Below, piece by piece: positions 1 through 5,450 of a stretch of 5,973 nt of DNA. Made by a program: the position numbers and the translations under genes. The notes below the pieces were generated by a model that did not search any database, was not told the DNA's origin, and was given only the letters and a program-made list of their open reading frames with translations. The stretch comes from Oscillospiraceae bacterium (GTDB lineage Bacteria; Bacillota; Clostridia; Oscillospirales; Ethanoligenentaceae). Position 1 is the first letter of the stretch; every line of letters begins with the position of its first letter. The stretch covers positions 1-5,973 of the forward strand of contig DOXU01000273.1 of assembly GCA_003518885.1 (NCBI GenBank). Reading direction: 5' to 3'.

Positions 1-101
1 ACGCGATCAGCGTCGACAACGGCAAATCCTTTTGCGGCAAATGCGCGGGCAGCTTCACTTTTTCCTGCCCCGGTAGGCCCGGTAAGGCCCAGTATCATCA
101 T
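1..101 (-). CDS. coaE: Dephospho-CoA kinase, N-terminal fragment (cut by left edge)
   Basis: Only the first 33 codons are in the window. CoaE phosphorylates the 3'-hydroxyl of dephospho-CoA with ATP, the last step of cytosolic CoA biosynthesis. The fragment begins MMILGLTG and carries a P-loop (Walker A) G-P-T-G-A-G-K-S at residues 8-15. A D-A-D motif at residues 30-32 follows at the spacing expected for the CoaE catalytic Asp. The usual family P-loop reads closer to GGIGSGKS, so this one is slightly variant. Of two adjacent ATGs, the outer one (99-101) is chosen because an AAAGGA ribosome binding site (109-114) lies 7 nt upstream of it. The gene follows tsaC after 22 nt and is probably the last visible gene of the DUF951-prfA-tsaC operon. 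Another small P-loop kinase is possible but less likely. Confidence 0.85.
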   Translation of the reverse strand, partial: MMILGLTGPTGAGKSEAARAFAAKGFAVVDADR

Positions 102-123
102 AAGAATATCCTTTCAAATTTTA

Positions 124-1152
124 TCATGAGATAACGGAAAACCCAGCTGCTCTTAATAAACGGTTATAAACAGCAAGCCCCATTTCGTCTTCACTTGGCG
201 AACGAGCAAAAACGGTTTGTGCCCCTTTTTTATCCAGAGTGCGCAAAGCGCCGAAGAGCTCTCTGGCCTGAGAAGCAGGGTCGTTGGCAGTGCCATAAGT
301 AACACAGGGTAATCCGATTTTTTGTTGCTCTCCTTCAAAACAGAGGGCATATGTCTCGTTTTGAGGTTGAGATCGTACATATTGAATAAAGGTATCCAAA
401 GAGCCCTTTATAATGGTCACATTTGCTTTTGGAGCGTAGTGTTTATACTTCATCCCTGGAGAAGCCGCTTTTGCATCTTTGGCCAAGCCTTGCAAAACGG
501 CAGGGTCCACTTCTACTGCACCCAAAACCCCGCGTAATTGGTCGGGTGTTATTCCGCCTGGTCGCAAGATATGGGGAATGCCATGATGTAAGGATACAAC
601 AGTGGATTCTACCCCCACAGAACAAGGACCAGCATCCACGATGGCATCGATTTGTCCATCCAGATCAAGCAAAACATGAGCGGCCTCTGTTGGACTAGGT
701 CGTCCAGATCGATTAGCAGATGGAGCGGCCAAGGGGATACCAGCGGCTTGGATAATGGCGGATGCTACAGGATGAGAAGGACAACGAAAGCCAACGGTCG
801 GCAATCCGGCCGAAACAGCTGACGCAATTTTGCCCCCTTTTTCCAAAACAATAGTGAGTGGGCCTGGCCAAAATGCATCCACCAATTTTTGGGCCGCCTC
901 TGGAATCTTTGGTGTGTAATGAGGCAGCCAATCAGGCGAGGGGAGATGAACAATTAGAGGATTGTCTTGTGGGCGTCCCTTTGCAACAAAGATGGAGTGT
1001 ACAGCTGCTTCATCCAGGGCATTGGCTGCGAGGCCATACACTGTCTCAGTTGGAATGGCCACCAATTTTCCTTTACGAAGTAAAGCGCCTGCTCTTTCAC
1101 AGACTTCTGTATCAGGACAAGTAGGGTTTGTCTTTAATTGAAGAGTTTGCAT
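124..1152 (-). CDS. tsaC: L-threonylcarbamoyladenylate synthase, two-domain Sua5/YwlC type
   Basis: This 342-residue protein should make threonylcarbamoyl-AMP from threonine, bicarbonate and ATP, the first step of the t6A37 modification of ANN-decoding tRNAs in the cytoplasm. The YrdC domain spans roughly residues 15-205. Visible motifs are PTETVYGLAAN (34-44), KGRPQDNPL (58-66), PSANRSGRPSPT (144-155), VESTVV (181-186) and LRPGG (196-200). The conserved linker SPGMKYKHYAPKA (231-243) leads into a C-terminal Sua5 domain (about 244-342). The protein is therefore the long Sua5/YwlC form rather than single-domain TsaC, and the length is normal. The ATG lies 2 nt after the prfA stop with only a distant GGTGA upstream, so translation is probably coupled to prfA. 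Alternative symbols are sua5 and ywlC. Confidence 0.95.
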   Translation of the reverse strand: MQTLQLKTNPTCPDTEVCERAGALLRKGKLVAIPTETVYGLAANALDEAAVHSIFVAKGRPQDNPLIVHLPSPDWLPHYTPKIPEAAQKLVDAFWPGPLTIVLEKGGKIASAVSAGLPTVGFRCPSHPVASAIIQAAGIPLAAPSANRSGRPSPTEAAHVLLDLDGQIDAIVDAGPCSVGVESTVVSLHHGIPHILRPGGITPDQLRGVLGAVEVDPAVLQGLAKDAKAASPGMKYKHYAPKANVTIIKGSLDTFIQYVRSQPQNETYALCFEGEQQKIGLPCVTYGTANDPASQARELFGALRTLDKKGAQTVFARSPSEDEMGLAVYNRLLRAAGFSVIS

Positions 1153-1154
1153 GA

Positions 1155-2225
1155 TTAAACGGCTTCACCGGCTTTCAATTTTTCTGCCTGGTCGGCCGTG
1201 ATAAGCGGATCGATTAGTTCATCAAGATTTCCAGATAGAATTTCATCTAATCGATAGAGTGTTAACCCTATACGATGATCTGTTACACGGCTTTGCGGGA
1301 AATTATAGGTACGAATTCGTTCGCTACGATCACCAGTACCAACTTGACTGCGACGCTCTGCAGCAATTTTAGCATTTTGAGCGTTTTGAGCACGGTCGAA
1401 TAACCGAGAACGCAAGATTTTCATTGCACGATCACGGTTTTTAAATTGACTGCGTTCATCCTGGCATTCCACAACTAGGCCTGTTGGCAGATGTGTGATA
1501 CGAATAGCGGACTCCGTTTTGTTGATATGTTGTCCACCGGCGCCGCTGCTGCGAAAAGTATCGATTCGTAAATCCTCCGGCGCGATTTCTACTTCAACAT
1601 CTTCTGCTTCGGGTAAAACCGCAACAGTGACAGTGGAAGTGTGAATACGACCGCCAGCTTCTGTTTCGGGTACACGCTGGACGCGATGTACACCGCTTTC
1701 AAATTTTAAGCGGCTATATGCGCCTTCTCCTTCTATCATGAAGCTGATTTCTTTGATGCCACCTAGCTCAGTATCGTTTAAGTTGAGTGTTTCGGTTTTC
1801 CATCCGCGATGCTCCGCATAGATGCTATACATGCGGAAAAGATCAGCAGCAAAGAGAGCGGCTTCTTCTCCACCTGCACCTGCCCGAATTTCCACAATAA
1901 CGTTTTTTTCGTCATTAGGGTCTTTGGGGAGCATGAGAAGGCGCAGTTCATTTTCCAGAGATTCTTTTTGTGTGCGAAGCTTGGACAGCTCTTCACCTGC
2001 AAGGCTGCGTAGCTCTGTATCGCCACTTTGATATATTTCGAGTGCCTGTTCCTCATCTCGAAGAACATGGCAATATTTATGATAGGTTTCGACAAGCGGG
2101 GTAAGTTGTTTGTGCTCCCGCATTAATTGTGTGTAAATTTCACGATCAGCCAGTATATCCGGTTGTGAGAGCTTTTCGGCAATCTCGGTATAGCGACTGC
2201 ATGTATCTTCAAGTTGTTCAAACAT
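1155..2225 (-). CDS. prfA: Peptide chain release factor 1 (RF1)
   Basis: RF1 reads UAA and UAG in the ribosomal A site and triggers peptidyl-tRNA hydrolysis. The 356-residue product matches the usual length. It has an N-terminal helical domain (about 1-105), the RF1-specific codon-recognition tripeptide P-E-T (186-188, within [15 protein letters not shown]) and the catalytic GGQ (230-232, within [15 protein letters not shown]). P-x-T rather than S-P-F separates it from RF2. The frame is open to a TTG at 2238-2240, but the ATG at 2223-2225 is preferred. It gives the family-like start MFEQLED and has a GGATGGGG ribosome binding site (2231-2238) 5 nt upstream. The gene starts 20 nt after the DUF951 stop and ends 2 nt before tsaC. 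No prmC, the GGQ methyltransferase often found next to prfA, lies between them. Confidence 0.98.
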   Translation of the reverse strand: MFEQLEDTCSRYTEIAEKLSQPDILADREIYTQLMREHKQLTPLVETYHKYCHVLRDEEQALEIYQSGDTELRSLAGEELSKLRTQKESLENELRLLMLPKDPNDEKNVIVEIRAGAGGEEAALFAADLFRMYSIYAEHRGWKTETLNLNDTELGGIKEISFMIEGEGAYSRLKFESGVHRVQRVPETEAGGRIHTSTVTVAVLPEAEDVEVEIAPEDLRIDTFRSSGAGGQHINKTESAIRITHLPTGLVVECQDERSQFKNRDRAMKILRSRLFDRAQNAQNAKIAAERRSQVGTGDRSERIRTYNFPQSRVTDHRIGLTLYRLDEILSGNLDELIDPLITADQAEKLKAGEAV

Positions 2226-2245
2226 CGCTGCCCCATCCAACTGTA

Positions 2246-2446
2246 TTATAAACGAGGTGAAGAATGATTTTCATGCTCCACTTCGCGGATACTTTTTTCC
2301 ATTTTTATTCTGGACGCCATAATTTCATGCCCACATTGTGTACAACGTAGCTTAAAATCAACGCCCATCCGAAGAACCTGAAAGCGATTATTGCCACAGG
2401 GATGTGGCTTCTTTAAAATGACGATATCACCAACACAAATTTCCAT
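2246..2446 (-). CDS. DUF951 family small cysteine-containing protein
   Basis: This 66-residue protein fits DUF951, a small Firmicutes family (B. subtilis YyzM type) whose function I do not know. Family signatures visible are [14 protein letters not shown] (5-18) and CTQCGH (35-40). Cys17, Cys35 and Cys38, with His15 or His40, could form a zinc site; this is inference. The N-terminal half resembles a small SH3/KOW-like beta barrel (GDIV, variable loop, [12 protein letters not shown]), and the last 15 residues are charged and probably disordered. It is the first gene of the operon, behind the promoter at 2481-2510 and 20 nt before prfA. The only clear purine-rich ribosome binding site (AAGGGG, around 2461-2466) is 14 nt from the ATG, which is longer than normal. 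A 10-bp direct repeat lies in the intervening stretch. Confidence 0.9.
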   Translation of the reverse strand: MEICVGDIVILKKPHPCGNNRFQVLRMGVDFKLRCTQCGHEIMASRIKMEKSIREVEHENHSSPRL

Positions 2447-2460
2447 GAAGAAATTTCCAT
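2437..2460. repeat. 10-bp direct repeat at the DUF951 start codon
   Basis: Two exact copies of AAATTTCCAT (plus strand, 2437-2446 and 2451-2460) are separated by GAAG. Each copy contains an ATG on the minus strand. The copy nearer the gene provides the DUF951 start. The other ATG is out of frame, directly abuts the AAGGGG ribosome binding site, and would read only 15 codons before a stop. Confidence 0.7.
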
Positions 2461-2480
2461 CCCCTTTTTAACTTTGCCTC

Positions 2481-2510
2481 ATTATAGCATGGTTTTCTTC
2501 CATAAATCAA
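2481..2510 (-). promoter_or_regulatory. Sigma-A-type promoter of the DUF951-prfA-tsaC-coaE operon
   Basis: Read on the minus strand, the -35 is TTGATT (2505-2510), followed by an 18-nt spacer and a perfect -10 TATAAT (2481-2486). TGC directly before the -10 makes it an extended -10. Transcription would start near 2474, leaving a leader of about 28 nt. The -35 half is almost identical to that of the pta promoter. Confidence 0.75.
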
Positions 2511-2563
2511 TAAAGGTGAAAAGAAAACCCGGACGAAAATTGCGGGATTCACATATGCGTGCA

Positions 2564-2638
2564 CCAAAGGGAAAAAGGAAGAAAAGAGTGTGTAATGCGG
2601 AGATGAAAAAAGCCTTTTTATATTTTGTTTCCCTTTGG
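2564..2638. repeat. 11-bp perfect inverted repeat in the leader region of the S1-domain gene
   Basis: CCAAAGGGAAA (2564-2574) is exactly complementary to TTTCCCTTTGG (2628-2638), with 53 nt between the arms. The left arm overlaps AAAAAGG (2572-2578), which could instead pair with CCTTTTT (2613-2619), so two mutually exclusive folds are possible. No T-run follows either arm, so it is not a simple terminator. It lies in the 254-nt gap between DUF951 and the S1-domain gene. The rest of that gap holds the minus-strand promoter and no convincing gene. I could not identify a clear plus-strand promoter in it. Confidence 0.6.
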
Positions 2639-2687
2639 CAAATATATTCCAAGTAAGCTGCATATGATTGACAAGGACTGCAAAAAA

Positions 2688-2693
2688 GGGAGG
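2688..2693 (+). promoter_or_regulatory. Ribosome binding site that fixes the S1-domain gene start
   Basis: GGGAGG sits 7 nt before the ATG at 2701. This selects that ATG over the in-frame TTG at 2668, which lies upstream of the site itself. Confidence 0.9.
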
Positions 2694-2700
2694 TAAAGGA

Positions 2701-3639
2701 ATGGATGATATTAGGCCTGAAGGGTGGCTTTTGAACACGGCAAAAAACCGGGAAGCACTTCGTACGCCTGCTGGTTTGATGCGTGCAAAGGAAGAAGATC
2801 GCATATTAGAGGCAAGAGCTCTTGTTTGTGATGGTGAGCACAATCTAATTGTGGATCTTGATTGCATGAAAGGGATCATCCCCAGGCTAGAAGGGGCACT
2901 TGGGTTGGAAGATGGTACAACACGGGATATTGCCATTATTTCTAGAGTAAATAAAGCGGTCAGCTTTAAAGTAATGGATATTACCGAGCAACCAGACGGA
3001 AAACCCCTAGCCATTTTGTCGCGTCGCGCTGCACAACAGCAAGCCATGGATGACTACATAGCACGATTGAAAACAGGGGACATTATTGATGTACGGGTGA
3101 CGCATTTGGAGCCATTTGGCGCATTTGTGGACATTGGCTGTGGTATTCCTTCACTCATTCCCATCGATTTGATTTCCATTTCACGTATTTCGCATCCGCG
3201 TGATCGCTTTTGTGTAGGGCAAGATATCAAAGCGGTTGTCAAAGCGTTTGAAAGTAAACGGCGTATTAGTCTTTCGCACAAAGAACTGTTAGGCACATGG
3301 GAAGAGAATGCCGCACATTTTTCACCCGGAGAAACGGTTGCCGGCATCGTACGTTCCCAGGAAAGCTATGGGATCTTTGTGGAGTTAACACCGAATTTAG
3401 CAGGGCTTGCCGAACCAAGAGAAGATGTAAGACCAGGTCAAAGTGCCAGTGTTTTCATTAAAAACATTATTCCAGAGAAGATGAAAGTAAAACTGATCAT
3501 TGTGGATGCATTTGATGCAACATATCAGGTTAAAACACCAAGTTATTATATTTCTTCAGGGCATATTGACCGTTGGTTATACTCTCCACCAAGTTGCACA
3601 CGGGTAATTGAAACCGATTTTGAAACACCTAAAATTTAA
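2701..3639 (+). CDS. S1 RNA-binding domain protein (short ribosomal protein S1 homologue)
   Basis: This 312-residue soluble protein has three S1-like segments. The first (about 35-110) is diverged: EARALVCDGEHNLIVDLDCMKGIIPR, ending LAILSRRAA. The second (about 125-196) is the canonical OB fold: GDIIDVRVTHLEPFGAFVDIG, then PRDRFCVGQ and RRISLSHKELLGTWEENAA. The third (about 207-270) is weaker: FSPGETVAGIVRSQESYGIFVEL. The tail (281-306) carries YYISSGHIDRWLYSPPSC and VIETDF; I recall similar tails in clostridial relatives. It probably binds mRNA or the ribosome. It is shorter than classical four-to-six-domain S1, so it should not be called rpsA with confidence. It stands alone, ahead of a strong terminator and convergent with the PduL-like gene. 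Confidence 0.88.
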   Translation: MDDIRPEGWLLNTAKNREALRTPAGLMRAKEEDRILEARALVCDGEHNLIVDLDCMKGIIPRLEGALGLEDGTTRDIAIISRVNKAVSFKVMDITEQPDGKPLAILSRRAAQQQAMDDYIARLKTGDIIDVRVTHLEPFGAFVDIGCGIPSLIPIDLISISRISHPRDRFCVGQDIKAVVKAFESKRRISLSHKELLGTWEENAAHFSPGETVAGIVRSQESYGIFVELTPNLAGLAEPREDVRPGQSASVFIKNIIPEKMKVKLIIVDAFDATYQVKTPSYYISSGHIDRWLYSPPSCTRVIETDFETPKI

Positions 3640-3644
3640 AAAGG

Positions 3645-3687
3645 AAAGCACCCACAGCAATTATAGGCTGTCGGTGCTTTTTCTTTT
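3645..3687. terminator. Bidirectional intrinsic terminator between convergent genes
   Basis: The stem is AAAGCACC (3645-3652) with GGTGCTTT (3673-3680), then a single C/C mismatch, then ACAGC (3654-3658) with GCTGT (3667-3671), closing an 8-nt loop. On the plus strand TTCTTTT follows (3681-3687), starting 5 nt after the S1-gene stop. On the minus strand a T-rich CCTTTTT tract follows, so it can also end the pta-pduL-like transcript, whose last stop is at 3704. Confidence 0.9.
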
Positions 3688-3703
3688 ACCAAAGATAGAT
3701 GCT

Positions 3704-4279
3704 TTAAATCAGCAGCTCCGCTTCTGCAGAGGAGCCTAGACCGGCAGCGTTGGCGTCATCCATATTGATATAAAGGATCGTGCGAAAGTCTTCACCTATA
3801 AAAACATGGACATCGTGGAAAGTTAAGCCGCGCGGGCCGTTCACCTGCGCAGAAATAACTTGCTCATCTTCCAAATGCAGTTTGGTTGCATCCTTTGCAT
3901 TCACGAATAACAACCGTTTTGAGACAGCAGTCCCATCTTTTAGAAGAAGAGCACCTTTTGGGCCAACCAATTTGATGTTGCCTCCTCCAGATTTGCCAGG
4001 CAAACATACCGGAAGTTCTTCCAGGCCAAGCGCCAATGCATCACTTCTAGAGAGAATAGCTTGCGTTGCATTGGAGAGGGGGCCAATAATGGTAACATTG
4101 TCAAATGCGCTGCGCGGGCCATCAATATGCAGACATTCCTCTGCAATAAATGACGCCGGTTGGGAAAATGGCTTTTTGGGTGTCAATTGATAATCTTCAC
4201 CGAAGAGCGTCCTCAATCCTTTAGATGAAAGACGGACATGACGAGCCAATATTTCAACAGGTACAGTTATTTTTGGCAT
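3704..4279 (-). CDS. PduL-family phosphotransacylase homologue lacking most metal-binding histidines
   Basis: The 191-residue protein aligns end to end with PduL, the phosphate propanoyltransferase that swaps acyl groups between CoA and phosphate and is unrelated to Pta. Shared landmarks are the PVEILARHVRLS start, SQPASFIAEE (39-48), the GPLSNATQAILSRSDALALG core (66-85), IKLVGPKGA (102-110), RGLTFHDV (150-157) and the DDANAAGL end (174-181). The residues expected to bind two metals are mostly replaced. The N-terminal HxH is His14-Val-Arg16, the usual RHIHM is R-L-L-F-V (122-126), and the C-terminal MHID is L-Y-I-N (169-172). The reading frame is intact and has a good AAAGGGTG ribosome binding site 7 nt upstream, so it is not a decayed gene. 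It starts 24 nt after pta and is probably co-transcribed with it. The family is secure; enzyme activity is doubtful. Confidence 0.85.
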   Translation of the reverse strand: MPKITVPVEILARHVRLSSKGLRTLFGEDYQLTPKKPFSQPASFIAEECLHIDGPRSAFDNVTIIGPLSNATQAILSRSDALALGLEELPVCLPGKSGGGNIKLVGPKGALLLKDGTAVSKRLLFVNAKDATKLHLEDEQVISAQVNGPRGLTFHDVHVFIGEDFRTILYINMDDANAAGLGSSAEAELLI

Positions 4280-4303
4280 GGAGTTTCACCCTTTGGATGC
4301 AGT

Positions 4304-5281
4304 TTATTTCAAGGCAGCAGTAATGATGGACATTTTATAGACTTCGTCTGCATTGCAGCCACGAGAAAGGTCGTTGATTGGGGCATTGAGTCCCTGCAAA
4401 ATTGGGCCAAACGCTTCAAATCCGCCAAGACGTTGTGCAATTTTATAACCGATATTACCCGCATTGATATCCGGGAAAATAAAGGTATTCGCTTTGCCAG
4501 CTACTGGGGAAGTTGGGGCCTTTGTTTTAGCAACAGCCGGAGAAAAGGCGGCGTCAAATTGGAATTCGCCATCAACTGGGAAGCCTGGTTTAGCTTCTTT
4601 TAAACGGGCAGCAGCGTTATGCATTTTATCTACGCTCTCGCCTTTACCAGAACCCATTGTGCTGTAAGAAAGCATCGCTACTTTGGGATCCATGCCGAAA
4701 ACGCGGGCCGTATTGACCGTTTCGGTTGCAATCTCGAGTAGATCGTCTTCTTCTGGCATGATGTTGATTGCACAGTCGCCCATAGCGTAGAATTCATCTT
4801 CACCTTTGGCGGTTTCACGGTGCAAAATAAAGCAGCTGGACACAATTTTGTTGCCAGGTTTTGTTTTAATCAACTGCAATGCTGGACGGACAGTATCTGC
4901 AGTAGAGTAAGTTGCGCCACCAAGCAAGCCGTCTGCCGCACCAATTTTAACCAGCATGGTACCGAAGTAGTTGGACTTTTGCAGGGCTTTTTTGCAATCG
5001 TCTTCTGTCATTTTTCCTTTACGCAGCTCGACCATTTTGGCGACCATCTCATTAAAACGAGCATAGGTTGTTGGATCAACAATCTCAGCACCGTCGATGG
5101 TGAATCCGCCTGCTTTTGCAGCCGCTTTTACGTCGTTAGCCTTACCTAATAAGATTGGGGTCAGAATTCCGTCTTTTAAAAGGCGGCTGGTGGCCTCCAG
5201 AATGCGTGGGTCAGTTCCTTCTGTGAAAACCAATTTCCGTTTTTCACCGGATTTGAGTTGTTTAATCATGTTTTCGAACAT
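4304..5281 (-). CDS. pta: Phosphate acetyltransferase (phosphotransacetylase)
   Basis: Pta converts acetyl-CoA and phosphate to acetyl phosphate and CoA, feeding acetate kinase for ATP by fermentation, or running in reverse for acetate use. The 325 residues match the short single-domain Pta without the N-terminal DRTGG/BioD-like extension of E. coli. Signatures include KLVFTEGTDPRILEA (16-30), GLLGGATYSTADTVRPALQ (118-136), GDCAINIMPE (168-177), MLSYSTMGSGKGES (206-219), FIFPDINAGNIGYKIAQRLGG (268-288) and GPILQGLNAPINDLSRGC (293-310). The ATG is supported by GGAGG (5290-5294) 8 nt upstream. The gene has its own promoter (5338-5366) and is followed by the PduL-like gene. No acetate kinase gene is in the window. 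Confidence 0.97.
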   Translation of the reverse strand: MFENMIKQLKSGEKRKLVFTEGTDPRILEATSRLLKDGILTPILLGKANDVKAAAKAGGFTIDGAEIVDPTTYARFNEMVAKMVELRKGKMTEDDCKKALQKSNYFGTMLVKIGAADGLLGGATYSTADTVRPALQLIKTKPGNKIVSSCFILHRETAKGEDEFYAMGDCAINIMPEEDDLLEIATETVNTARVFGMDPKVAMLSYSTMGSGKGESVDKMHNAAARLKEAKPGFPVDGEFQFDAAFSPAVAKTKAPTSPVAGKANTFIFPDINAGNIGYKIAQRLGGFEAFGPILQGLNAPINDLSRGCNADEVYKMSIITAALK

Positions 5282-5289
5282 TGCCGATA

Positions 5290-5294
5290 CCTCC
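5290..5294 (-). promoter_or_regulatory. Strong ribosome binding site of pta
   Basis: GGAGG on the minus strand lies 8 nt before the ATG at 5279-5281. It supports that start over the internal Met5. Confidence 0.85.
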
Positions 5295-5337
5295 GCACTG
5301 AAATAATTATCTTTTATTATGTATCAATCCATCCTTA

Positions 5338-5366
5338 AGTATAAACCAAAGTCATCCATAAATCAA
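5338..5366 (-). promoter_or_regulatory. Sigma-A-type promoter of the pta operon
   Basis: On the minus strand, TTGATT (5361-5366) is followed by a 17-nt spacer and TATACT (5338-5343). Transcription would start near 5331, giving a leader of about 50 nt before pta. The -35 and adjoining spacer match the DUF951 operon promoter at 14 of 15 positions. Confidence 0.75.
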
Positions 5367-5407
5367 CGTGAATACGAAAACCCTTAGGAAAATCCTTTGG
5401 ATGGATA

Positions 5408-5416
5408 TGCTATAAT
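5408..5416 (+). promoter_or_regulatory. Extended -10 promoter of the uracil-DNA glycosylase gene
   Basis: TGC followed by a perfect TATAAT (5411-5416) forms an extended -10 element. No good -35 is seen at the 16-18 nt spacing. The expected start is near 5423, with a leader of about 28 nt. The -35 zone overlaps an imperfect dyad, AGGA-AAA-TCCT with outer CC/GG (5382-5400). Confidence 0.65.
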
Positions 5417-5435
5417 AAATTGAAGAATTTAAAAA

Positions 5436-5442
5436 AGGGGAG
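5436..5442 (+). promoter_or_regulatory. Ribosome binding site of the uracil-DNA glycosylase gene
   Basis: AGGGGAG lies 8 nt before the ATG at 5451. It fixes the start and rules out the out-of-frame ATG at 5443, which directly abuts it. Confidence 0.8.
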
Positions 5443-5450
5443 ATGAGAAA

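Noticed and set aside
2226..2240. TTG start giving RF1 five more residues
   Set aside because: The ATG at 2223-2225 gives a family-like N-terminus and has the GGATGGGG site 5 nt upstream, while the TTG is not preceded by any purine-rich site.
2245..2273. TATAAT on the minus strand overlapping the DUF951 stop, as an internal prfA promoter
   Set aside because: The hexamer at 17-nt spacing (TGAAAA) matches the -35 consensus at only three positions, and the A/T hexamer arises partly from the TAA stop.
2564..2638. Reading the inverted repeat as an intrinsic terminator
   Set aside because: The interior is 53 nt and no T-run follows the stem on either strand.
2474..2656. 60-codon plus-strand frame encoding a very basic peptide
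   Set aside because: It starts at a TTG without a ribosome binding site, overlaps the minus-strand promoter and the inverted repeat, and resembles no family I know. Its lysine content follows from the A-rich DNA.
2668..2673. Perfect TTGACA -35 hexamer just before the S1-domain gene
   Set aside because: No -10-like sequence lies at 16-19 nt spacing; the position falls in the AGGTAA stretch of the ribosome binding site, and transcription would begin inside the gene.
2668..2700. In-frame TTG start extending the S1-domain protein by 11 residues
   Set aside because: The GGGAGG site at 2688-2693 would lie inside the coding region, and it is ideally spaced from the ATG at 2701; no ribosome binding site precedes the TTG.
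2427..3047. 206-codon minus-strand frame antisense to the S1-domain gene
   Set aside because: It is a shadow of a gene with clear S1 domains, shows no family features, and overlaps DUF951 and its promoter in another frame.
3780..4190. 136-codon plus-strand frame antisense to the PduL-like gene
   Set aside because: The minus-strand frame has family-wide PduL motifs and a ribosome binding site; the plus frame has neither and lies wholly within it.
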